18,643 nucleotides of DNA from an uncultured Peptococcaceae bacterium (GCA_934229395.1 CAKQDL010000036.1:1-18643); one strand, 5' to 3'. Shown: positions 7,418 to 15,365, counted from the first letter of the stretch. Translations and numbers: made by a program. The notes: generated by a model from the letters alone, not told the origin.

Positions 7418-8845
7418 TTAAAACTCAAATTTCACCACTGGATGACGTGCAGCCCCTACTTCGTCTAGGCGACCTACAGGGGTGGTCACTGGCGCAGCAT
7501 GGAGGGCATCGGCGTTGTCGTATGCCATTTGGCAGAGTTCGCGTAATACCTCGACGGCTTCGTCTAAGGTTTCGCGAGATTCTGTTTCGGTTGGTTCAAT
7601 CATGAGTGCTTCATGCACAATGAGTGGGAAATACATTGTTGGTGGATGAATGCCATTGTCCAAAAGGCCCTTGGCAATATCCAAAGCGCTGATGCCGGTG
7701 TCTTTTTTAATGTTGGAAAGGTCCATAACAAATTCGTGCATGCAAGTGGTGTCGTAGGCCATGTGATAGAGGTCTTTTAGGGCCACGCGCATATAATTGG
7801 CATTGAGCACGGCGTTGGCGCTGGCTTCCTTGATGCCTTCGGCGCCTAGGCTAATCACATAGGTAAGGGCGCGGAGGGTCACGAGGAAGTTGCCATAGAA
7901 ACGCTTCATTTCGCCAATGCTTTGCTCTGGCTTTTGCATAACGAGGGCGTCGTCTTTTTCTTCAACCACCACGTTTGGCAGGAATGGTGCCAAAATGTTC
8001 TTACAGCCAACAGCGCCGGAGCCTGGGCCGCCACCGCCGTGAGGGGTGGAGAAGGTTTTGTGGAGGTTTAAGTGTACCACGTCAAAGCCCATGTCGCCAG
8101 GGCGCACTTGGCCCATAACAGCGTTCAAATTGGCGCCATCGTAGTAGCAAAGGCCGCCGCATTCATGCACCATATCGGTGATGGCGCGAATGTTTGGATC
8201 AAAGATACCAACGGTATTTGGATTGGTGAGCATGAGTCCTGCAATGTCGTCGCCGCAGACTTCCTTGAGCTTTTCAAGGTCCACACAGCCTTCGCTGTTG
8301 CTTTCAATGTTCACAATGGTAAAGCCGGCCATGGTAGCGCTGGCTGGGTTGGTGCCGTGGGCAGAGTCTGGCACAATAATTTTTTTGCGCTTACTGTCGC
8401 CGCGGCTTGTGTGGTAAGCCTTAATAAGGAGAAGGCCTGTAAATTCACCGTGGGCACCGGCAGCTGGTTGAAAGGTCATGCGGTCCATACCGGTGATTTC
8501 TGCAAAATAACGGTCACTGAGCTGCATGGCTTCTAAGGCACCCTGCACAGTGTGTGCTGGTTGGAGTGGGTGAATCTTGGCAAAGCCCGCGAGCCCTGCC
8601 ATGTCTTCGTTGATGCGTGGGTTGTACTTCATGGTGCAGCTACCGAGTGGATAGAAGCCATCGTTCACGCCGTGGCATTTTTTAGCGAGCTCGGTGTAAT
8701 GACGGGTAATGTCTACCTCGCTCATTTCTGGTAAATGGAGGGCGCTTTGACGTGCGTCCTTTGCGTCCAATTCAAACAATTCAACCTCGCAAGCTGGCAA
8801 AACATCCACGCCGCGACCTGCTACGCTTTTTTCAAAAACCAACAT
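7418..8845 (-). CDS. gcvPB: Glycine dehydrogenase (decarboxylating) subunit 2 (P-protein beta)
   Basis: This is the PLP-carrying half of the split P-protein. It decarboxylates glycine and passes the aminomethyl group to lipoyl-GcvH. Length is 475 residues, usual for the subunit. The SCTMKYNP block is at 69-76, and the PLP Schiff-base lysine is Lys263 in NLHKTFSTPHGGGGPG. The start ATG follows the gcvPA stop by one base, and its perfect ribosome binding site (AAGGAGGTG) lies inside the end of gcvPA. Translation of the two subunits is therefore probably coupled, which suits their hetero-oligomeric assembly. Confidence 0.97.
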   Translation of the reverse strand: MLVFEKSVAGRGVDVLPACEVELFELDAKDARQSALHLPEMSEVDITRHYTELAKKCHGVNDGFYPLGSCTMKYNPRINEDMAGLAGFAKIHPLQPAHTVQGALEAMQLSDRYFAEITGMDRMTFQPAAGAHGEFTGLLLIKAYHTSRGDSKRKKIIVPDSAHGTNPASATMAGFTIVNIESNSEGCVDLEKLKEVCGDDIAGLMLTNPNTVGIFDPNIRAITDMVHECGGLCYYDGANLNAVMGQVRPGDMGFDVVHLNLHKTFSTPHGGGGPGSGAVGCKNILAPFLPNVVVEEKDDALVMQKPEQSIGEMKRFYGNFLVTLRALTYVISLGAEGIKEASANAVLNANYMRVALKDLYHMAYDTTCMHEFVMDLSNIKKDTGISALDIAKGLLDNGIHPPTMYFPLIVHEALMIEPTETESRETLDEAVEVLRELCQMAYDNADALHAAPVTTPVGRLDEVGAARHPVVKFEF

Positions 8846-8846
8846 C

Positions 8847-10172
8847 TTAGCCCACCTCCTTCACAAGGCGAATCACGTTGTCCATTTCTTCCTTGGTGTT
8901 CATTTCGGTGCAGCACCAAAGAATGCGGTTGTCATCGAGTGGGAGCCCACCCAAAATATCTTCTTTTTCGAGAGCGTCCAAAATAGCTTGGCTGCTCTTT
9001 TCGCTTACAGTCACAAATTCATTGAAGAAAGCCGTGTCGTTTTCTAGCTTGAGGCCAGCTTCTGCCAAGCCCTTGGCAAGGTAGTGGGCATTGGCCAGGG
9101 AAGACTTGGCCACTTGGGCGAGGCCCTTGTTACCCATGGTGGTAAGGTATACACCAACAGCGAGGGCGCAGAGCGCTTGGTTGGAGCAAATGTTGCTCGA
9201 TGCCTTTTCGCGGCGAATGTGCTGTTCGCGTGCTTGGAGAGTGAGCACATAGCCCACTTGACCATCATCGTCATGGGTTTGACCCACAATGCGGCCAGGG
9301 AGCTGGCGCATGAGCTTTTGGGTACAAGCCATAAAGCCTAGGTAAGGACCACCAAAGGCCATTGGAAGGCCCAAAGGTTGGCCGTCACCAACAGCCACAT
9401 CGGCACCGTATTCACGAGGCGATTTTAAGAGCGCAGTGGTCATTGGGTTCACGCCCATAATGAGCTTGGCCCCCGCTTCATGGGTGAGGTCTGCAATAGC
9501 CTCGGCCGCTTCAATGTTACCAAAGAAGGTTGGTTGTTCAATGTAAACGCTGGACACTTCCTTGTCTAGAGCAGCGCCTAAGGCTTCGATATCGGTCACG
9601 CCATCCTTGGCTGGAACAGTCACGAGCTCCATTTCGTTACCAAAAACGTAGGTTTTAATAACCGCAAGTACATCTGGATGGATGGCTTCAGATACCACAA
9701 CCTTATTTTGCTTGCGGCTGCGGCACATGGCCACGGCTTCAGCGGCAGCTGTTGCACCATCATAGACAGAAGCGTTGGACACATCCATGCCAGTGAGATC
9801 GCAAATCATGGTTTGATATTCAAAAATAGATTGCAAAATCCCTTGGCTGATTTCTGCCTGGTATGGAGTGTAGGCTGTTTGGAAATTTTCCTTTGCCAAC
9901 ACATTGCCCACCATTGATGGAATGTAATGGTTATACGCACCGGCGCCACGGAAAATGTGAGGGAAAATTTTATTTTTCTCAGCCATTTTCGTCACAATAC
10001 GGCGCGTTTCTAGCTCGCTTTTACCCTCTGGCAAATTGAGCGGATTTTTTAGCTTCAATTCGTCCGGAATGATACTGAACATATCTTCAAAGGACGTATA
10101 GCCGCAAAACTCGAGCATTTCTTGGCGTTCGTCTTTTGTATTTGGCACATAGCTTGCCACATCAATCACCAT
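8847..10172 (-). CDS. gcvPA: Glycine dehydrogenase (decarboxylating) subunit 1 (P-protein alpha)
   Basis: This is the alpha half of the split glycine decarboxylase. It has the PLP-enzyme fold but no PLP lysine and pairs with GcvPB. At 441 residues it has family length, with the conserved RGAGAYNHYIPS and TAYTPYQAEISQG blocks in the first third. The start is less certain than for its neighbours. ATG at 10170-10172 has AAAGG directly adjacent, leaving almost no spacing, so GTG at codon 5 (10158-10160) is an alternative that would place the protein start nearer the family consensus (...YVPNT). It is preceded by gcvH with a 21-base gap. Confidence 0.96.
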   Translation of the reverse strand: MVIDVASYVPNTKDERQEMLEFCGYTSFEDMFSIIPDELKLKNPLNLPEGKSELETRRIVTKMAEKNKIFPHIFRGAGAYNHYIPSMVGNVLAKENFQTAYTPYQAEISQGILQSIFEYQTMICDLTGMDVSNASVYDGATAAAEAVAMCRSRKQNKVVVSEAIHPDVLAVIKTYVFGNEMELVTVPAKDGVTDIEALGAALDKEVSSVYIEQPTFFGNIEAAEAIADLTHEAGAKLIMGVNPMTTALLKSPREYGADVAVGDGQPLGLPMAFGGPYLGFMACTQKLMRQLPGRIVGQTHDDDGQVGYVLTLQAREQHIRREKASSNICSNQALCALAVGVYLTTMGNKGLAQVAKSSLANAHYLAKGLAEAGLKLENDTAFFNEFVTVSEKSSQAILDALEKEDILGGLPLDDNRILWCCTEMNTKEEMDNVIRLVKEVG

Positions 10173-10193
10173 CCTTTAACTGGTAAATTCTTC

Positions 10194-10571
10194 TTATTCT
10201 AAGCCTGCAACGTAAGCTTCGTATTCGCTTGCGCTCATAAGGTCATCAAGACCATCAAAGTTTTCTACCTTAATAAACCATGCTTCGTATGGGGATTCGT
10301 TGATGGATTCTGGTGCATCAAGAAGGTCTTCGTTGATGGCTGCAACGGTGCCGCTCACTGGAGAAAGCACATCGCTCACAGCCTTAACAGATTCAACGTC
10401 TGCAAAAGCATCGCCAACAGCTACATCGTCGCCTTCTTCTGGAAGGTTAACAAATACCAAGTCGCCAAGCTCTTCTTGTGCATAGTCGGTAATACCAACA
10501 AGTGCTACATCGCCGTCAACCAATACCCATTCGTGATCCTCTGAATAACGCAATTCTTCTCTAATTTCCAT
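10194..10571 (-). CDS. gcvH: Glycine cleavage system H protein
   Basis: This is the lipoyl carrier that shuttles the aminomethyl intermediate between the P and T proteins and is reoxidised by Lpd. Length is 125 residues. The lipoylation site is Lys63 in ADVESVKAVSDVLSPVSG, and the N-terminal HEW and the DYAQEELGD block are typical. The protein is very acidic, as expected. The start has AAAGGA about 10 bases upstream. It lies between gcvT (42-base gap) and gcvPA. Confidence 0.97.
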   Translation of the reverse strand: MEIREELRYSEDHEWVLVDGDVALVGITDYAQEELGDLVFVNLPEEGDDVAVGDAFADVESVKAVSDVLSPVSGTVAAINEDLLDAPESINESPYEAWFIKVENFDGLDDLMSASEYEAYVAGLE

Positions 10572-10613
10572 GATTATTTTCCTTTCTATATCTAAACCTT
10601 TTGCAATAATGAC

Positions 10614-11696
10614 TTACTTTTCTCTTTTATAAAATGGAAGGGCAACCACTTCGGCTTCTACCTTGCGGCCACGCACTTCTACAACAACACTGTCGCCAAC
10701 CTCTACGCTTTCCTTTTTAACCAGGGCCATAGCCACTGGGTAACCCAAGAATGGGCAGTGGGTGCCAGAGGTGGTCATACCAATTTCTTCGTCCCCAACA
10801 AATACAGCCTGATGTTCGCGGATGATGCCGCGGCCTGTTACCTTTAGGCCAATGCGCTTGCGTGTAGCCGCCACCTCTAGGGCAGCCTTACCGATGAAAT
10901 CATCCTTATCCATCTTTACCGCAAAGCCAAGGCCCGTTTCACGAGGACTCACAGTTTCGTCCATTTCATGGCCGTAAAGTGGCATAGCCGCTTCCATGCG
11001 CAAGGTATCGCGCGCACCTAAGCCGCAAGGAAGGATGCCTTCCTCTTCGCCAGCTTCAAGTACCTTCTTCCAAAGCTCAACCACCTTGTCAGCTGGGCAA
11101 TAGAGCTCAACGCCATCTTCGCCGGTGTAGCCTGTTTTGGACACAATGCAAGGAACACCAGCCACCTCGCCATCAAACACAGCATGATAATACTTGGCAG
11201 GAATGTCCTCTTCCTTGGCAAGCTTACGCAAGATATCCATAGCCTTTGGCCCTTGAAGTGCCAACTGACCCCATGCATCGCTCACATCGGTAAAGGTGGC
11301 ATCGCCAAATTCGTGCTGCTTCATCCATTCAAAGTCCTTGTCCTTGTTGGATGCATTCACAACGAGGAAATAGTCGTTGTCGGCTTTTTTGTAAACAATG
11401 AGGTCGTCCACGCAGCCGCCGTTGTCGTAGCACATCACCGTGTAACGTGCTTGGCCATCCATCATGGTATCGAAGCTGTTGGTGAGAATTTTATTGAGGT
11501 TGGCCAAGGCATCTGGGCCAGTGAGGGCGATTTCACCCATATGGCTCACGTCGAAGAGCCCAGCCTTTTCGCGGACCACCATATGCTCAGCAATAACCCC
11601 TGCCTTGTACTGCACAGGCATTGCAAAGCCACCAAAAGGTACAATCTTGCCGCCCGCTTCAACGTGGGTGTCGTAAAGTGGTGTTTTTTTCTCCAT
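10614..11696 (-). CDS. gcvT: Aminomethyltransferase (glycine cleavage T protein)
   Basis: The T protein transfers the methylene group from aminomethyl-lipoyl-GcvH to THF, releasing ammonia and giving methylene-THF. At 360 residues it has family length. The N-terminal FDVSHMGE block (48-55) and the catalytic Asp region GGCVDDLIVYK (93-103) are clear. It is the first gene of the gcv operon, with an AAGGAGG site about 7 bases before the ATG. Only about 42 bases separate the start from the upstream symporter terminator, and I see no strong promoter there. Either a weak promoter overlaps the terminator or part of the transcription reads through from the symporter gene. No glycine riboswitch core is visible. 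Confidence 0.97.
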   Translation of the reverse strand: MEKKTPLYDTHVEAGGKIVPFGGFAMPVQYKAGVIAEHMVVREKAGLFDVSHMGEIALTGPDALANLNKILTNSFDTMMDGQARYTVMCYDNGGCVDDLIVYKKADNDYFLVVNASNKDKDFEWMKQHEFGDATFTDVSDAWGQLALQGPKAMDILRKLAKEEDIPAKYYHAVFDGEVAGVPCIVSKTGYTGEDGVELYCPADKVVELWKKVLEAGEEEGILPCGLGARDTLRMEAAMPLYGHEMDETVSPRETGLGFAVKMDKDDFIGKAALEVAATRKRIGLKVTGRGIIREHQAVFVGDEEIGMTTSGTHCPFLGYPVAMALVKKESVEVGDSVVVEVRGRKVEAEVVALPFYKREK

Positions 11697-11738
11697 CTTT
11701 CGTCCTCCTTAAGACTGATTTTTCGCATTATTTCGGTT

Positions 11739-11783
11739 AAAAAAAGGAATGCATAAACCAAACGTCGATTTAAGCATTCCTTT
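11739..11783 (-). terminator. Terminator between symporter 1 and gcvT
   Basis: Arms 11743-11752 and 11774-11783 (AAAGGAATGC and its complement) pair over 10 bases, with further TAAA/TTTA pairing inside. On the minus strand seven T residues follow (complement of 11739-11745). It lies about 31 bases past the symporter stop. Being so near gcvT, it may act as a partial terminator that sets the ratio of symporter to gcv mRNA. Confidence 0.85.
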
Positions 11784-11814
11784 CTATACAGAACTCGTTA
11801 AGAACTCGTTTTAA

Positions 11815-13284
11815 TTAAGCTTCTGCTTCTTCTACTGCTTTTGGTGTTTTGCCTTTAGCAGCACGCTTGTCTTCTTCTACCTTGCCAAAGTAGCGTTTGG
11901 TTTCTTTAAACACAACGCCGCTAAGCAAGAGAATACCACACAAGTTAGGGATAGCCATAAGGCCGTTGAAGGTGTCGGAAATACCCCAAACGAGATCCAA
12001 GCTAGCAACACAACCAAGGAATACGCATACAACATAGAGTGCACGATATACCCAAATAGCAATGTGGCGCGCCTTGTCATGGTTGCGAAGGAGGAAACCC
12101 CAAGAGGTTTCACCATAGTAGCACCAGCCAAGGGTGGTAGACATAGCAAACATGGTAAGAGCAATACTAAGACCAATGGAACCAATTTTACCAGGTAGGC
12201 CAAATTCAAAGGCCTTCAAGGTAAGAACAGCGCCAGAGTATTGACCAGCAGCCCAGATGTATTCACCAGTAGCAGGGTCAACAGAGGTCAAAATAACGAG
12301 CGCGGTCATAGAGCAGATGATAAAGGTAACGATGAATACTTCAAAGATACCCCAAATACCTTGTTCAACAGGATCCTTGGTAGAGGAAGCTGCGTGAGCG
12401 ATAGGCGCAGAACCAAGACCAGCTTCGTTGGAGAATACCCCACGAGCAATACCCATTTGGATAACCTTCATAATGGTAACACCAGCAGCGCCACCGAAAA
12501 CAGCTTTTGGATTAAAGGCGCCCATAAAGATGGCATAAAGCGCATGTGGGATTTCACGGAAGTTCATTACAATGATAATGATGGCAAATACAATGTAGAA
12601 AAGTGCCATTGCAGGTACAACTTTTTCAGTAAACTTGGAGATGGACTTGATACCACCGATAATTACAGCAGCAACGCAGATGGTAAGAACAACTGCAGTC
12701 ACATAAGGGGAAATGCCAAAGGTATCTTGCATGGAGCTTGCAATAGCGTTCCCTTGGGTCATGTTACCAGTACCCAAGCAAGCAATCGCTGCAAAGAAGG
12801 AGAAGAAGGTCCCCATTGCAATCCCCAACTTAGGGAACTTTTTACCAACGCCGTTTTTGAGGTAGTACATAGGACCGCCCTTGTACATACCCATATCGTC
12901 TTTTTCACGGAACTTGAGGGAAAGCACAATTTCAGAGTACTTGGTCATCATGCCAAAGAGAGCTGAGAACCACATCCAGAATACAGCACCAGGACCGCCG
13001 ACACCAATTGCAGTAGCAACACCTACGATGTTACCAGTACCAATGGTAGAAGCGAGCGCTGTGGTCATTGCTTGGAATGGTGAAATGTTATCGCCATCCT
13101 TCGAGGATTGTTCCCCTCTAAGAGCACCACCGATGGTCTTGTTTAAAACGTACTTGAGATAACGGAACTGAATAAAGCCGGCGCGATAGCTCAGATACAT
13201 ACCAGTACCAACCATGAGCACAAGCATGATTGGCCCCCATACGAAGCTGTTAATCGCAGAGTTGATTTCCATAAATAAATCCAT
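11815..13284 (-). CDS. Alanine/glycine:cation symporter (AGCS family), copy 1
   Basis: This is an inner-membrane Na+- or H+-coupled importer of small neutral amino acids. The 489-residue protein has about ten or more hydrophobic segments and the AGCS signature ARGVFSNEAGLGSAPIAHAA in the middle, plus the TIGTGNIVGVATA and CLGTGNMTQGNAIASSM blocks. I chose the ATG at 13282-13284. The frame is open to a TTG at 13317, but the AGGAGG site lies between the two and correctly spaced (7-8 bases) for the ATG; the result starts MDLFMEINSAINSF, as is usual for the family. A charged tail rich in Lys, Glu and Ala closes the protein. Its position upstream of the glycine cleavage genes suggests glycine uptake, but AGCS members also carry alanine or glutamine, and substrate cannot be decided from sequence. 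Confidence 0.93.
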   Translation of the reverse strand: MDLFMEINSAINSFVWGPIMLVLMVGTGMYLSYRAGFIQFRYLKYVLNKTIGGALRGEQSSKDGDNISPFQAMTTALASTIGTGNIVGVATAIGVGGPGAVFWMWFSALFGMMTKYSEIVLSLKFREKDDMGMYKGGPMYYLKNGVGKKFPKLGIAMGTFFSFFAAIACLGTGNMTQGNAIASSMQDTFGISPYVTAVVLTICVAAVIIGGIKSISKFTEKVVPAMALFYIVFAIIIIVMNFREIPHALYAIFMGAFNPKAVFGGAAGVTIMKVIQMGIARGVFSNEAGLGSAPIAHAASSTKDPVEQGIWGIFEVFIVTFIICSMTALVILTSVDPATGEYIWAAGQYSGAVLTLKAFEFGLPGKIGSIGLSIALTMFAMSTTLGWCYYGETSWGFLLRNHDKARHIAIWVYRALYVVCVFLGCVASLDLVWGISDTFNGLMAIPNLCGILLLSGVVFKETKRYFGKVEEDKRAAKGKTPKAVEEAEA

Positions 13285-13404
13285 TAATAATTCCTCCTGG
13301 TCCTTTGCGTTTGACAACTAGCAACTTACTCGATGCTCAGCCCCCCAGCCTTGCATCTCGCGGACTCATAATTTTCTTTCAGTTCTTTCTACTTCCTCTT
13401 GTTG

Positions 13405-13473
13405 TCAATCCGACGCATTAGTTAGAATTGAAAGCAAATTCTGAATCTCTCTTCTTAATTCATAGTTTGCCAT
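13405..13473 (-). CDS. Tiny ORF B (22 codons) upstream of symporter 1
   Basis: ATG at 13471-13473 has AAAAGGA about 5 bases upstream, and a charged 22-residue peptide (MANYELRREIQNLLSILTNA then Ser-Asp) ends at TGA. After the TGA the same frame continues with acidic/basic codons (QQEEVERTERKL) to another stop. It may be a real small protein, a leader peptide, or the end of a frameshifted gene shared with the overlapping ORFs at 13455-13562 and 13552-13611. I do not recognise it. Confidence 0.22.
   Translation of the reverse strand: MANYELRREIQNLLSILTNASD
13424..13442. repeat. Inverted repeat between the two symporter genes
   Basis: AGAATT at 13424-13429 and AATTCT at 13437-13442 are perfect arms separated by 7 bases. 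The half-site resembles the GAATTG/CAATTC repeat at 13634-13650, so both could bind one regulator, although AT-rich hexamers recur by chance. Confidence 0.3.
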
Positions 13474-13562
13474 GACATCCTTTTAAAGTCAAGAGTAGCA
13501 AAATTACCATTTTCCTCTACAAATGCACACTTGACCATCGTATGCGTACTATTATTTAACAT
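13455..13562 (-). CDS. Tiny ORF C (35 codons) upstream of symporter 1
   Basis: It runs from ATG at 13560-13562 to TAA at 13455-13457, with a second ATG at 13538. It overlaps the tiny ORFs on both sides in different frames and has no clear ribosome binding site. The sequence (…MVKCAFVEENGNFATLDFKR…) reads like protein, not random translation, but I do not recognise it. The frame stays open upstream to a TGA near 13622. A frameshifted remnant of a single gene is a good alternative. Confidence 0.2.
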   Translation of the reverse strand: MLNNSTHTMVKCAFVEENGNFATLDFKRMSWQTMN

Positions 13563-13611
13563 TGTTTTTAGCGAACACTTGACCGTACAAAAAAGCCCAT
13601 AACAGCGCCAT
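13552..13611 (-). CDS. Tiny ORF A (19 codons), hydrophobic peptide with a strong ribosome binding site
   Basis: ATG at 13609-13611 is preceded by AGGAGG at correct spacing (7 bases). The 19-residue product MALLWAFLYGQVFAKNNVK has a hydrophobic, aromatic front and a basic end. A putative promoter (13647-13675) lies just upstream. It could be a leader peptide controlling the downstream symporter, a small membrane peptide, or the front of a decayed gene. The evidence is the site, the spacing and the promoter only; no family is recognised. Confidence 0.35.
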   Translation of the reverse strand: MALLWAFLYGQVFAKNNVK

Positions 13612-13633
13612 TTGTAGCCTCCTCATCTTTTTT

Positions 13634-13650
13634 GAATTGTCACTCAATTC
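13634..13650. promoter_or_regulatory. Inverted repeat overlapping a putative -10 box (candidate operator)
   Basis: GAATTG at 13634-13639 and CAATTC at 13645-13650 are perfect arms with a 5-base spacer. They overlap the proposed -10 box at 13647-13652 of a minus-strand promoter, a common arrangement for a repressor site. Confidence 0.35.
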
Positions 13651-13675
13651 TAACTGGCCAACCACTTATTGCTAA
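13647..13675 (-). promoter_or_regulatory. Putative promoter for the tiny ORFs / symporter 1 transcript
   Basis: On the minus strand TTAGCA (13670-13675) and TAGAAT (13647-13652) are separated by 17 bases. TAGAAT matches the -10 consensus at five of six positions and TTAGCA the -35 at four of six. A transcript from here would have a leader of about 355 bases before the symporter ATG and would include the three tiny ORFs. The rest of the gap at 13285-13768 shows no other gene, only a weak GATGC/GCATC hairpin (13332-13357) near the symporter start. Confidence 0.4.
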
Positions 13676-13768
13676 ATAAATACATTTTATGCTTTAGATA
13701 TAGTTGCTAATATAATCTATACCTGCAAAGCTATGTGTTATATGCTCTCCCCTTACCGCTTCAAACCT

Positions 13769-13798
13769 AAAAAAGGCGCCGACCACTGGGTCAGCGCC
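13769..13798 (-). terminator. Terminator of symporter 2
   Basis: Arms 13775-13784 and 13789-13798 form a GC-rich 10-base stem with one mismatch and a 4-base loop. Six T residues follow on the minus strand (complement of 13769-13774). It lies 23 bases past the symporter 2 stop. Confidence 0.93.
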
Positions 13799-13821
13799 TA
13801 TATTCTTTCTTTTATAAAAGC

Positions 13822-15240
13822 TTATTTTGCATCTTTGTACTTTTTGAAGTAATCCTTGGTTTCCTTCACAACAACACCGCTGAGGAGGATAACACCCACC
13901 AAGTTAGGGATGGCCATGCAGCCGTTTAAGGTATCAGCAATACCCCAAACGAGTTCCAAACCACCAACAGAACCTACGAATACAGCTGCAATGTAGCAAA
14001 GACGGAAAATCATGATTACAACCTTGCGTGCAGAAGCATTGTTGCGGAAGAGATATTCCCATGCCTTTTCACCGTAGTAGCACCAACCAACCATGGTAGA
14101 GAAAGCAAAGAGCAAGAGAGCAATGGTAAGGAAGATAGAACCGAAGCTACCTGGAAGTGCATATTCAAAAGCCTTTGCAGTAAGGGCAGCACCATCAAAT
14201 TCGCCATTTTGCCAAATAAAGGCACCAGAAGCATCAGTAGCAGTAAGGATAATGAGTGCAGTCATGGTACAAACGAGAATGGTATCGATGAATACTTCAA
14301 AAATACCCCACAAACCTTGTTCAACAGGGTTCTTGGTGGAAGAAGCAGCGTGAGCGATAGGTGCAGAACCAAGACCAGCTTCATTAGAGAATACGCCGCG
14401 GGCAAAACCCATGCGGATGGCCATTGCAATACCTACACCAGCGCCACCGCCCATAACAGCAGATGGGTTAAAGGCACCAACAAAAATATCACTAAGAGCA
14501 ACAGGGATTTTGCCTGCATGGATAACGAGAATCACAACACCGAGGATTAAGTAAAGAAGTGCCATAACAGGAACGAGTCTTTCAGTTACCTTTGCAATGG
14601 AGTTGATCCCACCAAGGATAACGAAAGCTACAACAGCTGCAAGAACAATACCAGTAACGGTGGTGGAAATACCAAAGGTAGAATTCATAGAAGAAGCAAT
14701 GGAGTTCCCTTGGGTCATGTTACCAATACCGAAGCAAGCAAGAGCAGCGAAGACTGCAAAAACAGCAGCCACCACACCACCAAGGACCGGATGCTTTTCA
14801 CCAACGCCCTTTTTGAGGTAGTACATAGGACCACCAACGAATTGACCATCTTCGTTGGTTTCGCGATATTTTACAGCCAAAACAATTTCGGAGTATTTGG
14901 TCATCATACCAAGGAGTGCAGAAATCCACATCCAGAACACGGCCCCAGGACCACCGATGGTAATTGCAGTAGCAACACCTACAATGTTACCAGTACCTAC
15001 TGTTGAAGCAAGCGCTGTAGATACCGCCTGGAACGGAGAAATGTTGTGCCCTTCAGAGTCACGCTGTGTACCCTTGAACAAACCACCAATGGTATGCTTG
15101 AGAGCGTAACCGAAGTGAGTGAATTGAATGAAGCCGCCGCGAATGGTCAAGTACAAGCCTGTACCAATGAGTAGCGAAAGCATGATTGGGCCCCAAACAA
15201 ATCCATTAATTGCACTGTTGATCGACATAAAAGTTTCCAT
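13822..15240 (-). CDS. Alanine/glycine:cation symporter (AGCS family), copy 2
   Basis: This is a 472-residue inner-membrane symporter and a close paralog of the next gene downstream. It shares the ARGVFSNEAGLGSAPIAHAASSTK signature, TVGTGNIVGVATA, CFGIGNMTQGNSIASSM and the repeated hydrophobic segments of the AGCS family. The start ATG has AAGGGGG 8 bases upstream. Unlike copy 1 it lacks the charged Lys/Glu/Ala tail and ends in a short YFKKYKDAK. It has its own extended -10 promoter and terminator, so the two copies are probably separate transcription units. Different substrates (alanine versus glycine) or different affinity are possible reasons for keeping two copies. Confidence 0.94.
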   Translation of the reverse strand: METFMSINSAINGFVWGPIMLSLLIGTGLYLTIRGGFIQFTHFGYALKHTIGGLFKGTQRDSEGHNISPFQAVSTALASTVGTGNIVGVATAITIGGPGAVFWMWISALLGMMTKYSEIVLAVKYRETNEDGQFVGGPMYYLKKGVGEKHPVLGGVVAAVFAVFAALACFGIGNMTQGNSIASSMNSTFGISTTVTGIVLAAVVAFVILGGINSIAKVTERLVPVMALLYLILGVVILVIHAGKIPVALSDIFVGAFNPSAVMGGGAGVGIAMAIRMGFARGVFSNEAGLGSAPIAHAASSTKNPVEQGLWGIFEVFIDTILVCTMTALIILTATDASGAFIWQNGEFDGAALTAKAFEYALPGSFGSIFLTIALLLFAFSTMVGWCYYGEKAWEYLFRNNASARKVVIMIFRLCYIAAVFVGSVGGLELVWGIADTLNGCMAIPNLVGVILLSGVVVKETKDYFKKYKDAK

Positions 15241-15275
15241 TTGCTTTTCCCCCTTAAAACATGATTTTTTGCGTT

Positions 15276-15349
15276 CTCACAAAATCTCAGGCGTTTCTAT
15301 AAGTGCAATTTTTTATATTTTCGCTTGAATCTTCTTAATTTTTTGTGAG
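15276..15349 (-). promoter_or_regulatory. Long-range inverted repeat in the leader of symporter 2
   Basis: CTCACAAAA at 15276-15284 and TTTTGTGAG at 15341-15349 are perfect 9-base arms 56 bases apart, inside the predicted leader of about 120 bases. The closed loop is AT-rich. It could fold as a regulatory leader, but it does not match a glycine, sodium or other riboswitch core that I know. The rest of the gap 15241-15643 holds the promoter at 15366-15394, AT-rich DNA without a gene at 15395-15546, and the CBS terminator. Confidence 0.35.
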
Positions 15350-15365
15350 TTTTTTTGTTGGACTA

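Noticed and set aside
11697..11814. A glycine riboswitch upstream of gcvT or the symporters
   Set aside because: I looked on the minus strand for the conserved core (GAAGGGGCAA and CTCAGGYAAAAGGAC-like blocks) in 11697-11814, 13285-13821 and 15241-15546 and did not find it.
12241..12966. A 241-codon plus-strand frame across symporter 1
   Set aside because: It is antisense to a strongly recognised membrane transporter, and its composition is low-complexity and polar as expected for an antisense frame of one.
13315..13317. TTG at 13315-13317 as the start of symporter 1
   Set aside because: The AGGAGG site lies downstream of it and is properly spaced for the ATG at 13282-13284, which also gives the family-typical N-terminus.
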